Source of the DNA: Saprospiraceae bacterium
GTDB lineage: Bacteria > Bacteroidota > Bacteroidia > Chitinophagales > Saprospiraceae
NCBI GenBank assembly: GCA_020630455.1
Contig: JAHDBK010000191.1
Location: 1 to 7,082 of the forward strand
Direction of reading: 5' to 3'
DNA length: 7,082 nt
This document shows positions 1-5,946 of the stretch, piece after piece. The notes beneath the pieces were generated by a model. It worked only from the letters and a program-made list of their open reading frames with translations. It was not told the DNA's origin and ran no database searches. A program made the translations under genes and the position numbers. Position 1 is the stretch's first letter, and each line of letters starts with the position of its first letter.

Positions 1-1346
1 GCTTTAGCTATTTCGCGTGCTGCATTTTCTTTTGCTTTAGCTACTTCAGCTGCTGCATTTTGTTTAGCAGCTTTTACTTCTTCGACAGACATGTTCTGAC
101 TTTCAGATTCTTTTTCTTTAATCTCCTTTAACTTATTATTCATCTCCTCTTGGATAGACTGAATTTTAGTTTGAGCAGTAGTCTGAGCTTCTTGAACTTC
201 TGTAGCATATTGTGATCTTGCTGTTTCAGCATTAGATTTTGCTTCTGTAACTTTAGAGGCTGCATCTTCATTGGCTTTTTTCACTTCTTCAGCGGCACGT
301 GTACGAGCAGCAGCTACTTCATTAGCAGATTCTTTTTTCACTTCGGCCTCTTTTTGTTTCGCTGCTTCAATTTTTTGTGCAATTTCTTCTTGGATTTTCT
401 TGATTTCAGCAGTAGCACGTTCTTTAGCAGCTTTTACCTCTTCAGCAATTTTAGATCGTTCCGCTTCGGCATTTTCCTTAGCTTCCTTAACTCTAGTAGC
501 TTCTTCTTCATTTATTTGTTGAATAGATGTAGCTGCTTTTTCTTTAGCTGCTTTTACTTCAGCTGCGGTTTCTTGTTGAGTACTAGCTATTTCATCTTTA
601 GCAGATGATTTTTCATCAATAACTTGCTTTTTAGCAGCATTGATTTCTTCGGCAGCACGTTTTTTAGAGTCAGCAACTTCTTGAGCTGTTAATTCTTTTT
701 CTTTGGCTGCTTTTTCTTTAATATCTGCAATTTCAGCTGCATTAGATTCTTGGATTAAGGCTTTGTCTTCAGAAGCTTTTCTTCTAAATTCTGCCATTTC
801 AACAGCTACTTTTTCTTTTTCTAAAACTGCGTTTTCTTTAATTTGAGCAATTTCTTCAGCTGCTTTTTCTCTAGTTTCAAGTATTTGTTGTGTTGCAGTT
901 TTTTTGGCTTCAACCACATCTTTTGCTGTCGCATTTTTTTCTACTTTTGCTTTTTCTCTAGCATCAGCAATCATTTGAGCAGTTTCATCTCGGATTTTTT
1001 TCAATTCCAAACTGGAATTTTCTCTAGCGGATGCAATTTCGTCAGCATATTCTTGTTTAGCTGTTTCTAAGTTTTGTTTTACTTCTTTTAATTCATCAGC
1101 AGCTTTTTGTCTAGCTGAAGCGACTTCTTCAGCAGATTTCATCTTAGCACTTTGTACTTCTTCAGCAGCTTTTTGTCTGGCTTCTTGAACCGTTAAGTTT
1201 ATTTTTTCAATTTCAGTACCTGCTTTTTCTTTAGCTATTTTGATGGCATTGGCTTCATCCTCCATTGCTTTTTTAATTTCTTCATCTGCTTTTTTACGAG
1301 CCGTTAAAACTTCTTGTGCAAACTCACTTTTCTTAGCAGTTGCTGT
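1..1346 (-). repeat. Hendecad/heptad protein repeat with 40-residue (120-base) super-period
   Basis: The helix divides cleanly into 11-residue units resembling KAAEEVxxAKE, punctuated by single 7-residue units such as NLETAKQ, KAKVEKN, NAEAERS and NAETARS. The heptads lie at 1326-1346, 1173-1193, 1053-1073, 933-953, 813-833, 693-713, 606-626, 453-473, 333-353, 213-233 and 93-113. Their spacings are 51, 40, 40, 40, 40, 29, 51, 40, 40 and 40 residues: 40 is three hendecads plus a heptad, and the exceptions differ by exactly one hendecad. The copies are diverged in sequence, so this is a structural repeat and not a recent DNA amplification. Forty residues over eleven turns is 3.64 residues per turn, close to an undistorted alpha helix, which suggests an almost straight bundle. 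The unit boundaries are my alignment by eye. Confidence 0.8.
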
Positions 1347-2126
1347 TTCTCTAGATTGTGCTACTTCATCTTGAAGTTGTTTTTTTAGAGCATCTCCTCT
1401 TTCTCTTTCAGCAATTAGTTCTTCTTTTAATTTGGCTTTTAATTCAAGTAATTGTTGTTGTAAATCCCTTACTTCTCTCTCGTCTTCTGGGTTTACACTT
1501 CCACCACTATCACCACTTTTAGCTCCACCACTAGACTTGGGTTTAGTAGATAAACCAGTCTTTGCAGAATTATCAAGACGTGCTCCAGAAGCTACTTTGG
1601 ATGGGTCAAGAGTCTTATTGAAACAAGAAAATACATTGCCTATTTCTGCTTGTCGTGATCCTTGGAAAGTTAAACTTGGACCTTTTCCTGTCATTTGGTC
1701 AAGAACAATAATTCTATTGATTTTTGTACTAGCTAACCATTTAATAAAACCTACATCGACCATAACACTATTGGTATATGTAGGGATGCCTGATGTGGTC
1801 TTACTCAAGTCAGCCATACTTTGAAATTCATATACTTTTTTCTTTTTATTGATGTCTTCAAAGATAACTTTATCTCCTTGGTTTAATTTTTCACCATTCT
1901 GAGAATAAATAACAAAATACAAGCCTGTATTATTATTTTCTAAGGTAAAATCATAAGTAGAACTTGAACGAATGCCCAATTGACTTTTATTAGTCGTGAG
2001 CATTTGGATACTACCTGGGGTGGAATTTTTATCTATATATGTACTACAACTTTGTGATTGTATTTGATTTATAAAAACAAATAAAAATAAAAAAATACTG
2101 ATTAATTGGAACTTTATATTTATCAT
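1..2126 (-). CDS. Exported long hendecad coiled-coil protein (partial, C-terminus beyond left edge)
   Basis: Reading from ATG at 2126 the frame stays open to the left edge, giving 708 visible residues; I checked it for stops line by line. Residues 1-26 look like a Sec signal peptide: a short Lys-containing start, then a hydrophobic run (LISIFLFLFVFI) and a polar QSQS end. Cys27 follows, but the preceding residues do not form a lipobox. Residues about 28-196 form a putative globular domain that I do not recognise, containing the stretch NSVMVDVGFIKWLASTKIN. Cys27 and Cys168 are the only cysteines seen, so a disulphide is possible. Residues about 198-212 are a Gly/Ser linker. From about 217 to the edge there is continuous Ala/Glu/Lys-rich helix with no Pro, Cys, Trp or His. 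Likely a periplasmic or surface rod or stalk; function unknown. No Shine-Dalgarno precedes the start. It lies 220 bases after pyrB behind candidate terminators, so it is probably a separate unit. Existence and export are fairly secure; the role is not. Confidence 0.85.
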   Translation of the reverse strand, partial: MINIKFQLISIFLFLFVFINQIQSQSCSTYIDKNSTPGSIQMLTTNKSQLGIRSSSTYDFTLENNNTGLYFVIYSQNGEKLNQGDKVIFEDINKKKKVYEFQSMADLSKTTSGIPTYTNSVMVDVGFIKWLASTKINRIIVLDQMTGKGPSLTFQGSRQAEIGNVFSCFNKTLDPSKVASGARLDNSAKTGLSTKPKSSGGAKSGDSGGSVNPEDEREVRDLQQQLLELKAKLKEELIAERERGDALKKQLQDEVAQSRETATAKKSEFAQEVLTARKKADEEIKKAMEDEANAIKIAKEKAGTEIEKINLTVQEARQKAAEEVQSAKMKSAEEVASARQKAADELKEVKQNLETAKQEYADEIASARENSSLELKKIRDETAQMIADAREKAKVEKNATAKDVVEAKKTATQQILETREKAAEEIAQIKENAVLEKEKVAVEMAEFRRKASEDKALIQESNAAEIADIKEKAAKEKELTAQEVADSKKRAAEEINAAKKQVIDEKSSAKDEIASTQQETAAEVKAAKEKAATSIQQINEEEATRVKEAKENAEAERSKIAEEVKAAKERATAEIKKIQEEIAQKIEAAKQKEAEVKKESANEVAAARTRAAEEVKKANEDAASKVTEAKSNAETARSQYATEVQEAQTTAQTKIQSIQEEMNNKLKEIKEKESESQNMSVEEVKAAKQNAAAEVAKAKENAAREIAK

Positions 2127-2222
2127 AATAAATTGATTATATTAACAAAAAAATTGCTTGCCACAAGATAACATTAAACAAATATTTAATGAAATAAAAA
2201 TAAATATTTAACTATAAAATAC

Positions 2223-2267
2223 AAAAAATTATTTTAAATATGCATTATAAAATGTTATTTAAAATAA
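2223..2267 (-). terminator. AT-only 12-bp hairpin followed by T6
   Basis: The perfect 12-base inverted repeat TTATTTTAAATA (2229-2240) and TATTTAAAATAA (2256-2267) encloses a 15-base loop that contains a further 4-bp stem (CATT/AATG). Read on the minus strand, the hairpin is followed directly by six Ts (2223-2228). This has the layout of an intrinsic terminator and lies downstream of another candidate after pyrB, but the outer stem has no G-C pair and would be weak. It could instead be a protein-binding palindrome upstream of the coiled-coil gene. Confidence 0.3.
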
Positions 2268-2331
2268 AAAAAATGGTAGCTTTCGAAATAATCTCTATAT
2301 TTTAGAAACGTTTAAATCTGAAAAACGCTAC
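2266..2331 (-). terminator. Candidate intrinsic terminator after pyrB
   Basis: Sixteen bases after the pyrB stop codon the minus strand reads GTAGC (2327-2331), a loop of about 45 bases, then GCTAC (2276-2280). Three more A-T pairs extend the stem past a bulged G. The stem is followed by CA and then eight Ts (2266-2273). Position and T-tract fit the end of the argS-pyrR-pyrB transcript. The loop is unusually long for an intrinsic terminator, so confidence is limited. Confidence 0.4.
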
Positions 2332-2346
2332 TTTGTTAAGTAATTT

Positions 2347-3285
2347 TTATGATTTTCTAGATGCTAACAAATAAAGAATGGCCATTCTAATAGCCACACC
2401 ATTTTCCACTTGTTCTAAAATTATAGACTGTTTTGAATCAGCAACATCACTTGTCATTTCTACTCCTCTATTGATTGGTCCTGGGTGCATGATTACAATT
2501 TCTTTATCAAGATTATCAAGTATTTCTTTAGTTATTCCAAATTGTTGATGATACTCTCTGAGTGAGGGAAAATACTTGATGTCTTGACGCTCTAATTGGA
2601 TTCGTAACACATTGGCGACATCACACCATTGTAGTGTTTCTTGTAGATTATATGATACTTCAACACCTAATTGATTGATGTGTTTAGGTATTAATGTAGG
2701 GGGACCACACAATTTGACTTCTGCCCCTAATTTTTGTAAACAAAAAATATTACTCATGGCAACTCTTGAATGTAATATATCCCCAAAAATGGCTACTTTT
2801 TTTCCTTTTAAAGTATTTGTTTTTAATGCTTGTTGCATAGAAAATGCATCAAGAAGAGCTTGTGTAGGATGCTCATGTGTACCATCTCCTGCATTAATAA
2901 TATTAGCATTTATTTTTTTAGAAAGATAAATACAGGCCCCTGGTGCAGGATGCCTCATTACGACCATATCAACTTTCATAGATAGGATATTGTTGACGGT
3001 GTCTAAGAGGGTTTCTCCTTTTTTTACAGAAGAAGAAGAAGCCGAAAAATTAACAGTATCTGCGGATAATCTTTTTTCTGCTAATTCAAATGAAATTCGG
3101 GTACGAGTAGAGTTTTCAAAAAATAAATTAGCTATGGTTATGTCTCTTAATGAGGGTACTTTTTTTATAGGTCTATTAATAACTTCTTTGAATTCTAAAG
3201 CAGTATCAAAGATGAGTTGAATGTCTTCTTTGGTAATATATTTAATACCTAAAAGATGAGGCGTACTGAGTTGCTTATTTGACAC
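2347..3285 (-). CDS. pyrB: Aspartate carbamoyltransferase, catalytic chain
   Basis: The enzyme joins carbamoyl phosphate and L-aspartate to give N-carbamoyl-L-aspartate and phosphate, the committed step of cytosolic pyrimidine synthesis. At 312 residues it has normal length for the catalytic chain. The signature motifs are intact: FFENSTRTR (residues 55-63, carbamoyl-phosphate loop), SSSVKKGET with the active-site Lys of the 80s loop (84-92), MRHPAPGA (110-117), HPTQALLD (139-146), GDILHSRVA (168-176) and HPGPINRGVEM (267-277). The start is GTG at 3285; a TAA lies directly upstream in frame and the next ATG falls inside conserved sequence, so GTG is the only sensible choice. No Shine-Dalgarno is seen. 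It is the last gene of the argS-pyrR-pyrB cluster. No pyrI regulatory subunit follows; whether one exists elsewhere cannot be seen. Identification is secure. Confidence 0.97.
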   Translation of the reverse strand: MSNKQLSTPHLLGIKYITKEDIQLIFDTALEFKEVINRPIKKVPSLRDITIANLFFENSTRTRISFELAEKRLSADTVNFSASSSSVKKGETLLDTVNNILSMKVDMVVMRHPAPGACIYLSKKINANIINAGDGTHEHPTQALLDAFSMQQALKTNTLKGKKVAIFGDILHSRVAMSNIFCLQKLGAEVKLCGPPTLIPKHINQLGVEVSYNLQETLQWCDVANVLRIQLERQDIKYFPSLREYHQQFGITKEILDNLDKEIVIMHPGPINRGVEMTSDVADSKQSIILEQVENGVAIRMAILYLLASRKS

Positions 3286-3331
3286 TTAAATATATTATTA
3301 ATTATGAATAAAAAAATTAAATTATATTTAT

Positions 3332-3353
3332 TAATAAAGAAATTTCTTTATTA
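3332..3353. repeat. Perfect 22-base palindrome between pyrR and pyrB
   Basis: TAATAAAGAAA (3332-3342) is followed directly by its reverse complement (3343-3353), abutting the pyrR stop codon. It has one G-C pair per arm and no spacer, so as RNA it would form only a weak stem with a tight loop. The 68-base gap containing it has only three G or C bases. It may be a regulator site, a transcript-processing or stability element, or chance in AT-rich DNA. No U-tract directly follows it on the minus strand (a T7 lies 15 bases further on at 3310-3316), so a terminator is doubtful. Confidence 0.4.
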
Positions 3354-3902
3354 TTATATCTTTTTTGGAAACAATAATACTTTGTCTTCTCCTTGTACAT
3401 TTTCCCATTCTACCGCGACATACTCTTTGTCTAAAGCGTCTACTTTGATCCCCGTATAGTCAGAATGTACGGGCAAATGGCGATTATATTTCCTATCCAC
3501 CATCGTTAATAATTCTATTTTATCAGCTCTTCCATAATGTTCTAATGCGGTTAAAGCGGCTCTTACTGTTCTACCAGAATAAAGAACATCATCTACCAAA
3601 ATTACTTTTTTGTATTCAACTAAAAAATCCATTTCAGTAACAAGTGGACTTAATGGTTTTTCCCTCGTTCTAAAATCATCTCGATAAAAAGTAACATCAA
3701 GGATGCCCGTTTGAATATTATTTATATTTCCAATTTCTTTTAATCTATTAAAAAGTCTTTGTGCTAGATATGTGCCTTTAGGTTGTATGCCAATTAAGCA
3801 CGAATTAGAAAAGTCATTATGGTTTTCTATTAATTGATAACATAACCTATCTATGATCAATTTGAATTGTATATCCTTAACAATAATTCTTCCTTTTGCC
3901 AT
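3354..3902 (-). CDS. pyrR: PyrR-type uracil phosphoribosyltransferase / pyrimidine regulator
   Basis: PyrR belongs to the type I phosphoribosyltransferase fold. In Bacillus it binds pyr mRNA in response to UMP to control attenuation, and many members also make UMP from uracil and PRPP. The 182-residue length fits. Visible hallmarks are LIGIQPKGTYLAQRL (37-50 region), TFYRDDF (71-77), the PRPP-binding loop LVDDVLYSGRTVRAAL (102-117), MVDRKYNRHLPV (134-145) and the YVAVEW segment near the end. The start is ATG at 3902, eleven bases after the argS stop, without a Shine-Dalgarno. It lies directly before pyrB, which supports a pyrimidine role. I found no match to the PyrR RNA-binding consensus in the gap before pyrB, so attenuation of pyrB from there is not supported; enzyme activity or another RNA target elsewhere is possible. 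Confidence 0.94.
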   Translation of the reverse strand: MAKGRIIVKDIQFKLIIDRLCYQLIENHNDFSNSCLIGIQPKGTYLAQRLFNRLKEIGNINNIQTGILDVTFYRDDFRTREKPLSPLVTEMDFLVEYKKVILVDDVLYSGRTVRAALTALEHYGRADKIELLTMVDRKYNRHLPVHSDYTGIKVDALDKEYVAVEWENVQGEDKVLLFPKKI

Positions 3903-3913
3903 AAATAAATGTT

Positions 3914-5764
3914 TTACATTCTTTCTGGTATTTCAATTCCAAGCAATTGCATTCCTAAAGTCAATACTTGTAAAGTAGCTGCACTCATCTTTAATCTAAA
4001 TGCTCCCGCTTCATCACTTTCAGCATTTAACATAGATAAGCCACTTGCCCAAAATTTATTATAAGCTTTTGCTAAAGTATAACAGTAATTAGCAATATCT
4101 GAAGGATTATAATTTTCCGCAGCTTCTCGAATAATTGTTGGGAATTGGTGTAAAGTTAATAAAACTTCTTTTTCTGATTTTTGAATATTAGAATATTCAT
4201 TAGAGCTTTCACTATTGTATTTTTCACCTGCTTTTCTAATAGCAGATTTTACTCTAACTGCCGCATATTGGATAGAAGGTCCTGTTTGTCCTTGTAAATC
4301 GAGGGATTCACTAGGGTCGAAAATCATAGATCTAACAGGATTCACTTTTATAATAAAAAACTTTAAAGCAGCTAATCCTATTTGTTTAAAAATCAATTCT
4401 TGCTCTTCTTCAGGCATATCGCTAATAGAACCGATTGCTTGTGATGCCTTTTTAGCTTCATTAATGACCTCTTGCATCAAATCATCTGCATCTACAACGG
4501 TTCCTTCTCTCGATTTCATTCTGCCAGAAGGAAGGTTGACCATTCCATAAGATAAATGGTGTAAGCCTTTTGCATAAGGTTCGCCTAATTTTTGTAAAAT
4601 GGCAAATAAGGCTTGAAAATGATAGTTTTGTTCATCAGCAACTACATAAATCATCTTTTCAGATTGGTGATTTTCATATCTTTGATGAGCTGTGCCAATA
4701 TCTTGGGTCATATAAACAGAAGTACCATCAGAACGCAAGACTAATTTGTGGTCTAATTTGGCATCTTCTAAATCTATCCAAACAGAACCATCCTCTTTTT
4801 TATAAAAAATCTTATCTTTTAAACCATTTTCTATGATGTCTTTTCCTAGTAAATAGGTATTTGATTCATAATATAATTTGTCGAAAGACACACCTAAATT
4901 ATCATAAGTTACATCAAAGCCTTCATATACCCAATTGTTCATTTTTTGCCAAAGGCTTCTTACTTTTTCATCCCCAGCTTCCCATGCTCTTAGCATTTCT
5001 TTTGCTTCAGCACCTATTTTGCTGAAGTTATTGAAGTAGTTGTTTTTATCTTTTTTGAAAAAGGCATCTATATTTTCTTCTTTTACATTTTTTTCTTCAA
5101 GGTATTTTTTTGCTTCAGGACTCGATTGCCATATTTTATATTCTTCTTGGAATTTCTTTTCAAATGTTACATACCAATGACCTACAAAATGATCACTTTT
5201 CATATTCATATCGGAGGGGGTGGCATTATTTCCAAACTTTTCCCAAGCAATCATAGATTTACAAATAGCAATTCCTCTATCATTGATAATTTGAACTTTG
5301 ACTACTTCGTATCCTGCTGCTTCAAGAATTTGAGAAGTGGACCATCCTAAAAGGATATTTCTAATATGTCCTAAGTGAAGGGGTTTATTGGTATTTGGAG
5401 AAGAAAATTCAACTAAGGCTTTTTTACCATGAAAAGTACTCTTTCCGTAATCTTTATTTGCGATGATGTCATTTAGGAATTGTTTCCAATAATCATCCGA
5501 AATAGTTACATTTAGGAAGCCTTTAATTACATTAAAAGATAAAAAATATTTGTTATTTTTTGTTATTACTTCGCCAATCTCTTGAGCGATGACTTGAGGG
5601 GCTTTTTTTGCTAATTTAGTAAAAGGGAAGGTTACTAAGGTATAATCTCCTTCAAATTCTTTTTTAGTAACATTAATGATTAAATCATTAGGATTTACAT
5701 CAAAACCATAAAGTACCTTAATGGTAGTCGTTACTTCTTCTTGTATAATATTGATAATGTCCAT
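3914..5764 (-). CDS. argS: Arginyl-tRNA synthetase
   Basis: This cytosolic class I synthetase charges tRNA-Arg using ATP. At 616 residues it is complete. The N-terminal region (about 1-105) fits the Add1 domain that contacts the tRNA D-loop. The Rossmann catalytic core follows with the HIGH box as HLGH (130-133, within NTNKPLHLGHIRN) and the KMSKS-equivalent MKSREG (416-421, after GMVNLPSGR). The C-terminal DALR anticodon-binding helices run from about 495, and the protein ends in EIPERM, a typical ArgS tail. A Lys/Glu-rich segment at about 200-275 within the catalytic region is of a kind I associate with Bacteroidota ArgS. The start is ATG at 5764, with AGGAG three bases upstream and a clear promoter just before it. 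It is first in the likely argS-pyrR-pyrB transcript. Confidence 0.97.
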   Translation of the reverse strand: MDIINIIQEEVTTTIKVLYGFDVNPNDLIINVTKKEFEGDYTLVTFPFTKLAKKAPQVIAQEIGEVITKNNKYFLSFNVIKGFLNVTISDDYWKQFLNDIIANKDYGKSTFHGKKALVEFSSPNTNKPLHLGHIRNILLGWSTSQILEAAGYEVVKVQIINDRGIAICKSMIAWEKFGNNATPSDMNMKSDHFVGHWYVTFEKKFQEEYKIWQSSPEAKKYLEEKNVKEENIDAFFKKDKNNYFNNFSKIGAEAKEMLRAWEAGDEKVRSLWQKMNNWVYEGFDVTYDNLGVSFDKLYYESNTYLLGKDIIENGLKDKIFYKKEDGSVWIDLEDAKLDHKLVLRSDGTSVYMTQDIGTAHQRYENHQSEKMIYVVADEQNYHFQALFAILQKLGEPYAKGLHHLSYGMVNLPSGRMKSREGTVVDADDLMQEVINEAKKASQAIGSISDMPEEEQELIFKQIGLAALKFFIIKVNPVRSMIFDPSESLDLQGQTGPSIQYAAVRVKSAIRKAGEKYNSESSNEYSNIQKSEKEVLLTLHQFPTIIREAAENYNPSDIANYCYTLAKAYNKFWASGLSMLNAESDEAGAFRLKMSAATLQVLTLGMQLLGIEIPERM

Positions 5765-5767
5765 TTT

Positions 5768-5772
5768 CTCCT
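5768..5772 (-). promoter_or_regulatory. Shine-Dalgarno-like AGGAG of argS
   Basis: AGGAG lies only three bases before the argS ATG on the minus strand, closer than the usual five to nine bases. It is the only Shine-Dalgarno-like word at any start in this window. It supports ATG 5764 as the start, but its function is uncertain because Bacteroidota generally rely little on this signal and the spacing is tight. Confidence 0.35.
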
Positions 5773-5782
5773 ATATATTTTG

Positions 5783-5814
5783 CAAAGGTAATTGTTTTAT
5801 ATTAACTACAAAAA
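5783..5814 (-). promoter_or_regulatory. Bacteroidota-type promoter of argS
   Basis: On the minus strand TTTTTG (5809-5814) and TACCTTTG (5783-5790) are separated by 18 bases. The second word matches the Bacteroidota -7 consensus TAnnTTTG exactly; the first fits the -33 TTTG/TTG element at nearly the expected distance. Transcription would start near 5775-5778, leaving a leader of only about 10-14 bases before argS and little room for leader-based control. Confidence 0.7.
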
Positions 5815-5818
5815 GGAA

Positions 5819-5832
5819 AAAGGAGTTCCTTT
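5819..5832. repeat. Short AAAGG/CCTTT hairpin beside the argS promoter
   Basis: AAAGG (5819-5823) and CCTTT (5828-5832) form a 5-bp stem with a four-base loop. On the minus strand it runs into TTCCTTTTTG, which includes the argS -33 element. It could be a weak second terminator for the upstream CHAT gene or a binding site overlapping the promoter; the stem is short and chance is not excluded. Confidence 0.2.
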
Positions 5833-5906
5833 GTATAAAATATAAAAAACTGTAACAAATTATTGCTACGGTTTAATTCAAATGCTTTTTTTATTATACT
5901 TCGTTA

Positions 5907-5943
5907 TTTTTTGAAGCAATAGCTCTACTATTCCTTCAAAAAG
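5907..5943 (-). terminator. Hairpin after the CHAT gene, probable terminator or 3' end
   Basis: TTTTTGAAG (5908-5916) pairs with CTTCAAAAA (5934-5942), and AATAG (5918-5922) with CTATT (5928-5932), leaving one C-C mismatch and a five-base loop: fourteen base pairs in all. It begins four bases after the CHAT stop codon. There is no separate U-tract after the stem, since the outer stem itself is made of the T and A runs. It may therefore act as a 3'-end stabiliser and not as a classical intrinsic terminator. Together with the argS promoter it argues that the CHAT gene and argS are separate units. Confidence 0.5.
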
Positions 5944-5946
5944 TGC

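Larger units (their letters stand above)
2127..2346. other. AT-rich spacer between pyrB and the coiled-coil gene
   Basis: No coding region is visible on either strand. The spacer holds two candidate terminator hairpins near the pyrB side (entered separately). It also has the ten-base palindromic word AAATATTTAA twice, at 2180-2189 and 2202-2211, exactly 22 bases apart, or about two helical turns. A weak promoter-like pair for the coiled-coil gene can be drawn on the minus strand: TTTTTTG at 2222-2228, a 19-base spacer, and TATTTTTA at 2195-2202, which matches TAnnTTTG except for the last base. In DNA this rich in A and T such matches are expected by chance, so I do not call a promoter. Confidence 0.5.

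Noticed and set aside
271..1070. Plus-strand open frames rich in Phe, Ser and Cys opposite the coiled-coil gene
   Set aside because: They are antisense shadows of the Ala/Glu/Lys-rich repeat, whose codons read as Ser/Phe/Cys on the other strand; they overlap each other and resemble no real protein.
1..1346. CRISPR array or DNA tandem repeat
   Set aside because: The 120-base spacing is seen in the protein register, while the nucleotide copies are diverged and carry no identical repeat units or spacers.
1432..1824. Plus-strand open frame of 130 codons
   Set aside because: It lies wholly opposite the head and linker of the exported rod gene, which has a signal peptide and an unbroken frame; the antisense product shows no domain logic.
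2040..2126. Lipoprotein signal peptide using Cys27
   Set aside because: The residues before the Cys are SQS, lacking the Leu-x-x/Ala-Gly pattern of a lipobox, so a type I signal peptide is preferred.
2157..2167. CTTG-CCA-CAAG mini-hairpin upstream of the coiled-coil gene
   Set aside because: A 4-bp stem with a three-base loop is too short to support a regulatory claim.
2675..5350. Plus-strand open frames opposite pyrB and argS
   Set aside because: They are antisense to securely identified conserved genes.
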